A stretch of 64,000 bases of DNA. It comes from Ptiloglossa arizonensis (taxonomy: Eukaryota > Arthropoda > Insecta > Hymenoptera > Colletidae). The notes under the pieces are model-generated. The model made no database searches and was not told the origin of the DNA. It saw only the letters and a list, made by a program, of their open reading frames with translations. Position numbers and translations under genes: made by a program. Shown here one piece after another: positions 51,201 through 63,872 of the stretch (positions are counted from its first letter, which is position 1; the number at the start of each line of letters is the position of its first letter). Location: the NCBI RefSeq assembly GCF_051014685.1, contig NW_027478855.1:124001-188000 (forward strand), read 5' to 3'.

Positions 51201-53117
51201 GTAGAAACTCGCCCGATTACAACGGTAGGTGTAGTTTTCCCCTAGGCCGTTCTAGTTATTCGTTTCGAGCATCAGAACTGCGAAAATTTTGAGTTTCTCA
51301 AACGTTTCTTACCTCCAAACTGCCATATCCCGCGAACGGATTGACCAATCCGCATAATTTCTGTTGCATCTGAAAGTAGAAACTCGCCCGATTACAACGG
51401 TATGCGTACTTCTCCCCTAGGCCGTTCTAGTTATTCGTTTCGAGCATCAGAACTGCTAAAATTTTGAGTTTTTCAAGCGTTTCTTACCTCCAAACTGCCA
51501 TATCTCGCGAACGGATTGTCCAATCCGCATAATTTCTGTTGCATCTGAATGTAGAAACTCGCCCGATTACAACGGTATGCGTACTTCTCCCCTAGGCCGT
51601 TCTAGTCATTCGTTTCGAGCATCAGAACTGCGAAAATTTTGAGTTTCTCAAGCGTTTCTTATGTCCAAACTGCCATATCTCGCGAACGGATTGATCAATC
51701 CGCAAAATTTCTGTTGCATCTGAAAGTAGAAACTCGCCCGATTACAACGGTAGGTGTAGTTTTCCCCTAGGCCGTTCTAGTTATTTGTTTCGAGCATCAG
51801 AACTGCGAAAATTTTGAGTTTCTCAAGCGTTTCTTACCTCCAAACTGCCATATCTCGCGAACGGATTGTCCAATCCGCATAATTTCTGTTGCATCTGAAT
51901 GTAGAAACTCGCCCGATTACAACGGTATGCGTACTTCTCCCCTAGGCCGTTCTAGTCATTCGTTTCGAGCATCAGAACTGCGAAAATTTTGAGTTTCTCA
52001 AGCGTTTCTTATGTCCAAACTGCCATATCTCGCGAACGGATTGATCAATCCGCAAAATTTCTGTTGCATCTGAAAGTAGAAACTCGCCCGATTACAACGG
52101 TAGGTGTAGTTTTCCCCTAGGCCGTTCTAGTTATTTGTTTCGAGCATCAGAACTGCGAAAATTTTGAGTTTCTCAAGCGTTTCTTACTTCCAAACTGCCA
52201 CATCTCGCGAACGGATCGACCAATCCGCAAAATTTCTGTTGCATCTGAAAGTAGAAACTCGCCCGATCACAACGGTATGCGCACTTTGCCCCTAGGCCGT
52301 TCTAGTTATTCGTGTCGAGCATCAGAACTGCGAAAATTTTGAGTTTCTCAAGCGTTTCTTATCTCCAAACTGCCATATCTCGCGAACGGATTGACCAATC
52401 CGCAAAATTTCTGTTGCATCTGAAAGTAGAAACTCGCCCGATTACGACGGTATGCGCACTTTTCCCCTAGGCCGTTCTACTTATTCGTGTCGAGCATCAG
52501 AACTGCGAAAATTATGAGTTTCTCAAGCGTTTCTTACCTCCAAACTGCCATATCTCGCGAACGGATTGACCAATCCGCAAAATTTCTGTTGCATCTCAAA
52601 GTAGAAACACGCCCGATTACAACGGTATGCGTGCTTTTCCCCTAGGCCGTTCTAGTTACTCGTTTCGAACATCAAAACTGCGAAAATTTTGAGTTTCTCA
52701 AGCGTTTCTTACCTCCAAACTGCCATATCTCGCGAACGGATTGTCCAATCCGCATAATTTCTGTTGCATCTGAAAGTAGAAACTCGCCCGATTACAACGG
52801 TATGCGAACTTCTCCCCTAGGCCGTTCTAGTCATTCGTTTCGAGCATCAGAACTGCGAAAATTTTGAGTTTCTCAAGCGTTTCTTATCTCCAAACTACCA
52901 TATCTCGCGAACGGATTGATCAATCCGCAAAATTTCTGTTGCATCTGAAAGTAGAAACTCGCCCGATTACAACGGTATGCGCAATTTTCCCCTAGGCCGT
53001 TCTGGTTACTCGTTTCGAACATCAAAACTGCGAAAATTTTGAGTTTCTCAAGCGTTTCTTACCTCCAAACTGCCATATCTCGCGAACGGATTGACCAATC
53101 CGCAAAATTTCTGTTGC
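48281..53117. repeat. Domain 5, second full 27-monomer (4,724-bp) unit
   Basis: This is the tandem partner of 43557-48280, with the match continuing to 53117, where GCTTCTG in the first copy becomes GCATCTG. Left of 48281 the copies part at TCTAG against TCTGG (43556/48280). Near-identity over 4.8 kb marks a recent duplication. The block holds the third copy of the 1-bp deletion near 50011. Confidence 0.9.
49874..50047. repeat. 174-bp monomer with a single-T deletion (copy 3 of 3)
   Basis: The same deletion is found at 50011-50013, exactly 4,724 bases after copy 2. The next monomer starts at 50048, and the array keeps phase -3 to the end of the window (last unit start 63873). Confidence 0.93.
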
Positions 53118-54581
53118 ATCTGAAAGTAGAAACTCGCCCGATTACAACGGTAGGTGTAGTTTTCCCCTAGGCCGTTCCAGTTATTCGTTTCGAGCATTAG
53201 AACTGCGAAAATTTTGAGTTTCTCAAGCATTTCTTACTTCCAAACTGCCACATCTCGCGAACGGATCGACCAATCCGCAAAATTTCTGTTGCATCTGAAA
53301 GTAGAAACTCGCCCGATTACAACGGTATGCGTACTTTTCCCCTTGGCCGTTCTAGTTACTCGTTTCGAGCATCAGAACTGCGAAAATTTTGAGTTTCTCA
53401 AGCGTTTCTTATATCCAAACTGCCATATCTCGCGAACAGATTCATCAATCCGCAAAATTTCTGTGCCATCTGAAAGTAGAAACTCGCCCGATTACAACGG
53501 TAGGTGTAGTTTTCCCCTAGGCCGTTCCAGTTATTCGTTTCGAGCACTAGAACTGCGAAAATTTTGAGTTTCTCAAGCGTTTCTTACTTCCAAACTGCCA
53601 CATCTCGCGAACGGATCGACCAATCCGCAAAATTTCTGTTGCATCTGAAAGTAGAAACTCGCCCGATTACGACGGTATGCGCACTGTTCCCCTAGGCCGT
53701 TCTAGTTATTCGTTTCGAGCATCAGAACTGCGAAAATTTTGAGTTTCTCAAGCGTTTCTTACCTCCAAACTGCCATATCTCGCGAACGGATTGACCAATC
53801 CGCAAAATTTCTGTTGCATCTGAAAGTAGAAACTCGCCCGATTACAACGGTATGCGTACTTTTCCCCTTGGCCGTTATAGCTACTCGTTTCGAGCATCAG
53901 TACTGCGAAAATTTTGAGTTTCTCAAGCGTTTCTTATCTCCAAACTGCCATATCTCGCGAACGGTTTCAACAATCCGCAAAATTTCTGTGCCATCTGAAA
54001 GTAGAAACTCGCCCGATTACAACGGTAGGTGTAATTTTCCCCTAGGCCGTTCCAGTTATTCGTTTCGAGCATCAGAACTGCGAAAATTTTGAGTTTCTCA
54101 AGCGTTTCTTACCTCCAAACTGCCATATCTCGCGAACGGATTGTCCAATCCGCATAATTTCTGTTGCATCTGAAAGTAGAAACTCGCCCGATTACAACGG
54201 TATGCGTACTTCTCCCCTAGGCCGTTCTAGTCATTCGTTTCGAGCATCAGAACTGTGAAAATTTTGAGTTTCTCAAGCGTTTCTTACCTCCAAACTGCCA
54301 TATCTCGCGAACGGATTGACCAATCCGCAAAATTTCTGTTGCTTCTGAAAGTAGAAACTCGCCCGATTACAACGGTATGCGTACTTCTCCCCTTTGCCGT
54401 TCTAGTTATTCGTTTCGAGCATCAGAACTGCTAAAATTTTGAGTTTCTCAAGCGTTTCTTACTTCCAAACTGCCACATCTCGCGAACGGATCGACCAATC
54501 GGCAAAATTTCTGTTGCATCTGAAAGTAGAAACTCGCCCGATTACAACGGTATGCGCACTTTGCCCCTAGGCCGTTCTAGT

Positions 54582-56355
54582 TATTCGTGTCGAGCATCAG
54601 AACTCCGAAAATGTTGAGTTTCTCAAGCGTTTCTTACCTCCAAACTGCCATATCTCGCGAACGGATTGACAAATCCGCAAAATTTCTGTTGCATCTGAAA
54701 GTAGAAACTCGCCCGATTACAACGGTAGGTGTAATTTTCCCCTAGGCCGTTCTAGTTATTCGTTTCGAGCATCAGAACTGCGAAAATTTTTAGTTTCTCA
54801 AGCGTTTCTTACCTCCAAACTGCCATATCTCGCGAACGGATTGACCAATCCGCAAAATTTCTGTTGCATCTGAAAGTAGAAACTCGCCCGATTACAACGG
54901 TAGGTGTAGTTTTCCCCTAGGCCGTTCTAGTTATTCGTTTCGAGCATCAGAACTGCGAAAATTTTGAGTTTCTCAAGCGTTTCTTACCTCCAAACTGCCA
55001 TATCCCGCGAACGGATTGACCAATCCGCATAATTTCTGTTGCATCTGAAAGTAGAAACTCGCCCGATTCCAACGGTATGCGTACTTCTCCCCTAGGCCGT
55101 TCTAGTTATTCGTTTCGAGCATCAGAACTGCTAAAATTTTGAGTTTTTCAAGCGTTTCTTACCTCCAAACTGCCATATCGCGCGAACGGATTGTCCAATC
55201 CGCATAATTTCTGTTGCATCTGAATGTAGAAACTCGCCCGATTACAACGGTATGCGTACTTCTCCCCTAGGCCGTTCTAGTCATTCGTTTCGAGCATCAG
55301 AACTGCGAAAATTTTGAGTTTCTCAAGCGTTTCTTATGTCCAAACTGCCATATCTCGCGAACGGATTGACCAATCCGCAAAATTTCTGTTGCATCTGAAA
55401 GTAGAAACTCGCCCGATTACGACGGTATGCGCACTTTTCCCCTAGGCCGTTCTACTTATTCGTGTCGAGCATCAGAACTCCGAAAATTTTGAGTTTCTCA
55501 AGCGTTTCTTACCTCCAAACTGCCATATCTCGCGAACGGATTGACCAATCCGCAAAATTTCTGTTGCATCTGAAAGTAGAAACTCGCCCGATTACAACGG
55601 TAGGTGTAATTTTCCCCTAGGCCGTTCTAGTTATTCGTTTCGAGCATCAGAACTGCGAAAATTTTGAGTTTCTCAAGCGTTTCTTACCTCCAAACTGCCA
55701 TATCTCGCGAACGGATTGACCAATCCGCAAAATTTCTGTTGCATCTGAAAGTAGAAACTCGCCCGATTACAACGGTAGGTGTAGTTTTCCCCTAGGCCGT
55801 TCTAGTTATTCGTTTCGAGCATCAGAACTGCGAAAATTTTGAGTTTCTCAAGCGTTTCTTACCTCCAAACTGCCATATCCCGCGAACGGATTGACCAATC
55901 CGCATAATTTCTGTTGCATCTGAAAGTAGAAACTCGCCCGATTACAACGGTATGCGTACTTCTCCCCTAGGCCGTTCTAGTTATTCGTTTCGAGCATCAG
56001 AACTGCTAAAATTTTGAGTTTTTCAAGCGTTTCTTACCTCCAAACTGCCATATCGCGCGAACGGATTGTCCAATCCGCATAATTTCTGTTGCATCTGAAT
56101 GTAGAAACTCGCCCGATTACAACGGTATGCGTACTTCTCCCCTAGGCCGTTCTAGTCATTCGTTTCGAGCATCAGAACTGCGAAAATTTTGAGTTTCTCA
56201 AGCGTTTCTTATGTCCAAACTGCCATATCTCGCGAACGGATTGACCAATCCGCAAAATTTCTGTTGCATCTGAAAGTAGAAACTCGCCCGATTACGACGG
56301 TATGCGCACTTTTCCCCTAGGCCGTTCTACTTATTCGTGTCGAGCATCAGAACTG
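54582..56355. repeat. Five-monomer (875-bp) tandem duplication
   Basis: About 54582-55480 matches about 55457-56355 at an offset of 875. Both carry CAGAACTCCG, TAGGTGTAATTTTCC, CATATCCCGCG, GAGTTTTTCAAG, CATATCGCGCG (near 55174 and 56049) and CTTATGTCC. Differences include AATGTTGAG near 54610, TTTTTAGTTTC near 54787 and GATTCCAACGG near 55065, each only in the first copy. Confidence 0.82.
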
Positions 56356-59035
56356 CGAAAATTATGAGTTTCTCAAGCGTTTCTTACCTCCAAACTGCCA
56401 TATCTCGCGAACGGATTGACCAATCCGCAAAATTTCTGTTGCATCTGAAAGTAGAAACACGCCCGATTACAACGGTATGCGTACTTTTCCCCTAGGCAGT
56501 TCTAGTTACTCGTTTCGAACATCAAAACTGCGAAAATTTTGAGTTTCTCAAGCGTTTCTTACCTCCAAACTGCGATATCTCGCGAACGGATTGTCCAATC
56601 CGCATAATTTCTGTTGCATCTGAAAGTAGAAACTCGCCCGATTACAACGGTATGCGTACTTCTCCCCTAGGCCGTTCTAGTCATTCGTTTCGAGCATCAG
56701 AACTGCGAAAATTTTGAGTTTCTCAAGCGTTTCTTACCTCCAAACTGCCATATCTCGCGAACGGATTGACCAATCCGCAAAATTTCTGTTGCATTTGAAA
56801 GTAGAAACTCGCCCGATTACAACGGTAGGTGTAGTTTTCCCCTAGGCCGTTCCAGTTATTCGTTTCGAGCATCAGAACTGCGAAAATTTTGAGTTTCTCA
56901 AGCGTTTCTTATATCCAAACTGCCATATCTCGCGAACAGATTCATCAATCCGCAAAATTTCTGTGCCATCTGAAAGTAGAAACTCGCCCGATTACAACGG
57001 TATGCGCACTGTTCCCCTAGGCCGTTCTAGTTATTCGTTTCGAGCATCAGAACTGCGAAAATTTTGAGTTTCTCAAGCGTTTCTTACCTCCAAACTGCCA
57101 TATCTCGCGAACGGATTGACCAATCCGCAAAATTTCTGTTGCATCTGAAAGTAGAAACTCGCCCGATTACAACGGTATGCGTACTTTTCCCCTTGGCCGT
57201 TATAGCTACTCGTTTCGAGCATCAGTACTGCGAAAATTTTGAGTTTCTCAAGCCTTTCTTATCTCCAAACTGCCATATCTCGCGAACGGTTTCAACAATC
57301 CGCAAAATTTCTGTGCCATCTGAAAGTAGAAACTCGCCCGATTACAACGGTAGGTGTAGTTTTCCCCTAGGCCGTTCCAGTTATTCGTTTCGAGCATCAG
57401 AACTGCGAAAATTTTGAGTTTCTCAAACGTTTCTTACCTCCAAACTGCCATATCTCGCGAACGGATTGACCAATCCGCAAAATTTCTGTTGCTTCTGAAA
57501 GTAGAAACTCGCCCGATTACAACGGTATGCGTACTTCTCCCCTAGGCCGTTCTAGTTATTCGTTTCGAGCATCAGAACTGCTAAAATTTTGAGTTTCTCA
57601 AGCGTTTCTTACTTTCAAACTGCCACATCTCGCGAACGGATCGACCAATCGGCAAAATTTCTGTTGCATCTGAAAGTAGAAACTCGCCCGATTACAACGG
57701 TATGCGCACTTTGCCCCTAGGCCGTTCTAGTTATTCGTGTCGAGCATCAGAACTGCGAAAATTTTGAGTTTCTCAAGCGTTTCTTACCTCCAAACTGCCA
57801 TATCTCGCGAACGGATTGACCAATCCGCAAAATTTCTGTTGCATCTGAAAGTAGAAACTCGCCCGATTACAACGGTATGCGTACTTTTCCACTTGGCCGT
57901 TCTAGTTACTCGTTTCGAGCATCAGAACTGCGAAAATTTTGAGTTTCTCAAGCGTTTCTTATATCGAAACTGCCATATCTCGCGAACAGATTCATCAATC
58001 CGCAAAATTTCTGTGCCATCTGAAAGTAGAAACTCGCCCGATTACAACGGTAGGTGTAGTTTTCCCCTAGGCCGTTCCAGTTATTCGTTTCGAGCATCAG
58101 AACTGCGAAAATTTTGAGTTTCTCAAGCGTTTCTTACCTCCAAACTGCCATATCCCGCGAACGGATTGACCAACCCGCATAATTTCTGTTGCATCTGAAA
58201 GTAGAAACTCGCCCGATTACAACGGTATGCGTACTTCTCCCCTAGGCCGTTCTAGTTATTCGTTTCGAGCATCAAAACTGCGAAAATTTTGAGTTTCTCA
58301 AGCGTTTCTTACCTCCAAACTGCCATATCTCGCGAACGGATTGACCAATCCGCAAAATTTCTGTTGCTTCTGAAAGTAGAAACTCGCCCGATTACAACGG
58401 TATGCGCACTTTTCCCCTAGGCCGTTCTAATTATTCGTTTCGAGCATTAGAAATGCGAAAATTTTGAGGTTCTCAAGCGTTTCTTAAATCCAAACGGCCA
58501 TATCTCACGAACGGATTGACCAATCCGCAAAATTTCTGTTGCATCTGAAAGTAGAAACTCGCCCGATTACAACGGTATGCGCACTTTTCCCCTAGGCGGT
58601 TCTAGTTATTCGTTTCGAGCATCAGAACTGCGCACATTTTGAGTTTCTCAAGCGTTTCTTACATCCAAACGGCCATATCACGCGAACGGATTGACCAATC
58701 CGCATAATTTCTGTTGCATCTGAAAGCAGAAACTCGCCCGATTACAACGATATGCGCACTTTTCCCCTAGGCCGTTCTAGTTATTCGTTTCGTGCATCAG
58801 AACTGCCAAAATTTTGAGTTTCTCGAGCGTTTCTTACTTCCAAACTGCCACATCTCGCGAACGGATCGACCAATCCGCAAAATTTCTGTTGCATCTGAAA
58901 GTAGAAACTCGCCCGATTACAACGGTATGCGCACTTTGCCCCTAGGCCGTTCTAGTTATTCGTGTCGAGCATCAGAACTGCGAAAATTTTGAGTTTCTCA
59001 AGCGTTTCTTATCTCCAAACTGCCATATCTCGCGA

Positions 59036-60710
59036 ACGGATTGACCAATCCGCAAAATTTCTGTTGCATCTGAAAGTAGAAACTCGCCCGATTACAACGG
59101 TATGCGTACTTCTCCCCTAGGCAGTTCTAGTTATTCGTTTCGAGCATCAGAACTGCTAAAATTTTGAGTTTCTCAAGCGTTTCTTACCTCCAAACTGCCA
59201 TATCTCGCGAACGGATTGTCCAATCCGCATAATTTCTGTTGCATCTGAAAGTAGAAACTCGCCCGATTACAACGGTATGCGTACTTCTCCCCTAGGCCGT
59301 TCTAGTCATTCGTTTCGAGCATCAGAACTGCGAAAATTTTGAGTTTCTCAAGCGTTTCTTATGTCCAAACTGCCATATCTCGCGAACGGATTGATCAATC
59401 CGCAAAATTTCTGTTGCATCTGAAAGTAGAAACTCGCCCGATTACAACGGTAGGTGTAGTTTTCCCCTAGGCCGTTCTAGTTATTTGTTTCGAGCATCAG
59501 AACTGCGAAAATTTTGAGTTTCTCAAGCGTTTCTTACTTCCAAACTGCCACATCTCGCGAACGGATCGACCAATCCGCAAAATTTCTGTTGCATCTGAAA
59601 GTAGAAACTCGCCCGATTACAACGGTATGCGCAATTTGCCCCTAGGCCGTTCTAGTTATTCGTGTCGAGCATCAGAACTGCGAAAATTTTGAGTTTCTCA
59701 AGCGTTTCTTATCTCCAAACTGCCATATCTCGCGAACGGATTGACCAATCCGCAAAATTTCTGTTGCATCTGAAAGTAGAAACTCGCCCGATTACGACGG
59801 TATGCGCACTTTTCCCCTAGGCCGTTCTACTTATTCGTTTCGAACATCAAAACTGCGAAAATTTTGAGTTTCTCAAGCGTTTCTTACCTCCAAACTGCCA
59901 TATCACGCGAACGGATTGACCAATCCGCAAAATTTCTGTTGCATCTGAAAGTAGAAACTCGCCCGATTACAACGGTATGCGTACTTCTCCCCTAGGCAGT
60001 TCTAGTTATTCGTTTCGAGCATCAGAACTGCTAAAATTTTGAGTTTCTCAAGCGTTTCTTACCTCCAAACTGCCATATCTCGCGAACGGATTGTCCAATC
60101 CGCATAATTTCTGTTGCATCTGAAAGTAGAAACTCGCCCGATTACAACGGTATGCGTACTTCTCCCCTAGGCCGTTCTAGTCATTCGTTTCGAGCATCAG
60201 AACTGCGAAAATTTTGAGTTTCTCAAGCGTTTCTTATGTCCAAACTGCCATATCTCGCGAACGGATTGATCAATCCGCAAAATTTCTGTTGCATCTGAAA
60301 GTAGAAACTCGCCCGATTACAACGGTAGGTGTAGTTTTCCCCTAGGCCGTTCTAGTTATTTGTTTCGAGCATCAGAACTGCGAAAATTTTGAGTTTCTCA
60401 AGCGTTTCTTACTTCCAAACTGCCACATCTCGCGAACGGATCGACCAATCCGCAAAATTTCTGTTGCATCTGAAAGTAGAAACTCGCCCGATTACAACGG
60501 TATGCGCAATTTGCCCCTAGGCCGTTCTAGTTATTCGTGTCGAGCATCAGAACTGCGAAAATTTTGAGTTTCTCAAGCGTTTCTTATCTCCAAACTGCCA
60601 TATCTCGCGAACGGATTGACCAATCCGCAAAATTTCTGTTGCATCTGAAAGTAGAAACTCGCCCGATTACGACGGTATGCGCACTTTTCCCCTAGGCCGT
60701 TCTACTTATT
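59036..60710. repeat. Five-monomer (875-bp) tandem duplication with a partial third copy
   Basis: About 59036-59835 matches about 59911-60710 at an offset of 875. Shared markers are GGCAGTTCTAG at 59121 and 59996, TTATTTGTTTCG and GCGCAATTTGCCCC. Part of the unit (about 59280-59660) also recurs at about 61205-61585, including GCGCAATTTGCCCC. The third copy carries TTTCTCACTTCC where the others have TTTCTTACTTCC. Confidence 0.8.
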
Positions 60711-63700
60711 CGTGTCGAGCATCAGAACTGCGAAAATTTTGAGTTTCTCAAGCGTTTCTTACATCCAAACTGCCATATCTCGCGAACGGATTGACCAATC
60801 CGCAAAATTTCTGTTGCATCTGAAAGTAGAAACACGCCCGATTACAACGGTATGCGTACTTTTCCCCTAGGCCGTTCTAGTTACTCGTTTCGAACATCAA
60901 AACTGCGAAAATTTTGAGTTTCTCAAGCGTTTCTTACCTCCAAACTGCCATATCACGCGAACGGATTGACCAATCCGCATAATTTCTGTTGCATCTGAAA
61001 GCAGAAACTCGCCCGATTACAACGATATGCGCACTTTTCCCCTAGGCCGTTCTAGTTATTCGTTTCGTGCATCAGAACTGCCAAAATTTTGAGTTTCTCA
61101 AGCGTTTCTTACTTCCAAACTGCCACATCTCGCGAACGGATCGACCTATCCGCAAAATTTCTGTTGCATCTGAAAGTAGAAACTCGCCCGATTACAACGG
61201 TATGCGTACTTCTCCCCTAGGCCGTTCTAGTCATTCGTTTCGAGCATCAGAACTGCGAAAATTTTGAGTTTCTCAAGCGTTTCTTATGTCCAAACTGCCA
61301 TATCTCGCGAACGGATTGATCAATCCGCAAAATTTCTGTTGCATCTGAAAGTAGAAACTCGCCCGATTACAACGGTAGGTGTAGTTTTCCCCTAGGCCGT
61401 TCTAGTTATTTGTTTCGAGCATCAGAACTGCGAAAATTTTGAGTTTCTCAAGCGTTTCTCACTTCCAAACTGCCACATCTCGCGAACGGATCGACCAATC
61501 CGCAAAATTTCTGTTGCATCTGAAAGTAGAAACTCGCCCGATTACAACGGTATGCGCAATTTGCCCCTAGGCCGTTCTAGTTATTCGTGTCGAGCATCAG
61601 AACTGCGAAAATTTTGAGTTTCTCAAGCGTTTCTTATCTCCAAACTGCCATATCTCGCGAACGGATTGACCAATCCGCAAAATTTCTGTTGCTTCTGAAA
61701 GTAGAAACTCGCCCGATTACAACGGTATGCGTACTTCTCCCCTAGGCCGTTCTAGTTATTCGTTTCGAGCATCAGAACTGCTAAAATTTTGAGTTTCTCA
61801 AGCGTTTCTTACTTCCAAACTGCCACATCTCGCGAACGGATCGACCAATCGGCAGAATTTCTGTTGCATCTGAAAGTAGAAACTCGCCCGATTACAACGG
61901 TATGCGCACTTTGCCCTTAGGCCGTTCTAGTTATTCGTGTCGAGCATCAGAACTCCGAAAATTTTGAGTTTCTCAAGCGTTTCTTACCTCCAAACTGCCA
62001 TATCTCGCGAACGGATTGACCAATCCGCAAAATTTCTGTTGCATCTGAAAGTAGAAACTCGCCCGATTACAACGGTAGGTGTAGTTTTCCCCTAGGCCGT
62101 TCTAGTTATTCGTTTCGAGCATCAGAACTGCGAAAATTTTGAGTTTCTCAAGCGTTTCTTACCTCCAAACTGCCATATCTCGCGAACGGATTGACCAATC
62201 CGCAAAATTTCTGTTGCATCTGAAAGTAGAAACTCGCCCGATTACAACGGTATGCGTACTTTTCCCCTTGGCCGTTCTAGTTACTCGTTTCGCGCATCAG
62301 AACTGCGAAAATTTTGAGTTTCTCAAGCGTTTCTTATATCCAAACTGCCATATCTCGCGAACAGATTCATCAATCCGCAAAATTTCTGTGCCATCTGAAA
62401 GTAGAAACTCGCCCGATTATAACGGTAGGTGTAGTTTTCCCCTAGGCCGTTCTAGTTATTCGTTTCGAGCATCAGAACTGCGCACATTTTGAGTTTCTCA
62501 AGCGTTTCTTACATCCAAACGGCCATATCAGGCGAACGGATTGACCAATCCGCATAATTTCTGTTGCATCTGAAAGCAGAAACTCGCCCGATTACAACGA
62601 TATGCGCACTTTTCCCCTAGGCCGTTCTAGTTATTCGTTTCGTGCATTAGAACTGCCAAAATTTTGAGTTTCTCAAGCGTTTCTTACTTCCAAACTGCCA
62701 CATCTCGCGAACGGATCGACCAATCCGCAAAATTTCTGTTGCATCTGAAAGTAGAAACTCGCCCGATTACAACGGTATGCGCACTTTGCCCCTAGGCCGT
62801 TCTAGTTATTCGTGTCGAGCATCAGAACTGCGAAAATTTTGAGTTTCTCAAGCGTTTCTTATCTCCAAACTGCCATATCTCGCGAACGGATTGACCAATC
62901 CGCAAAATTTCTGTTGCATCTGAAAGTAGAAACTCGCCCGATTACGACGGTATGCGTACTTTTCCCCTAGGCCGTTCTAGTTACTCGTTTCGAACATCAA
63001 AACTGCGAAAATTTTGAGTTTCTCAAGCGTTTCTTACGTCCAAACTGCCATATCTCGCGAACGGATTGACCAATCCGCAAAATTTCTGTTGCTTCTGAAA
63101 GTAGAAACTCGCCCGATTACAACGGTATGCGCACTTTTCCCCTAGGCCGTTCTAGTTATTCGTTTCGAGCATCAGAAATGCGAAAATTTTGAGGTTCTCA
63201 AGCGTTTCTTAAATCCAAACGGCCATATCTCGCGAACGGATTGACCAATCCGCCAAATTTCTGTTGCATCTGAAAGTAGAAACTCGCCCGATTACAACGG
63301 TATGCGCACTTTTTCCCTAGGCGGTTCTAGTTATTCGTTTCGAGCATCAGAACTGCGCTCATTTTGAGTTTCTCAAGCGTTTCTTACATCCAAACGGCCA
63401 TATCACGCGAACGGATTGACCAATCCGCATAATTTCTGTTGCATCTGAAAGCAGAAACTCGCCCGATTACAACGATATGCGCACTTTTCCCCTAGGCCGT
63501 TCTAGTTATTCGTTTCGAGCATCAGAACTGCCAAAATTTTGAGTTTCTCAAGCGTTTCTTACTTCCAAACTGCCACATCTCGCGAACGGATCGACCAATC
63601 CGCAAAATTTCTGTTGCATCTGAAAGTAGAAACTCGCCCGATTACAACGGTATGCGTACTTTTCCCCTAGGCCGTTCTAGTTACTCGTTTCGAGCATCAG

Positions 63701-63872
63701 AACTGCGAAAATTTTGAGTTTCTCAAGGGTTTCTTATCTCCAAACTGCCATATCTCGCGAACGGATTCATCAATCCGCAAAATTTCTGTGCCATCTGAAA
63801 GTAGAAACTCGCCCGATTACAACGGTAGGTGTAGTTTTCCCCTAGGCCGTTCCAGTTATTCGTTTCGAGCAT

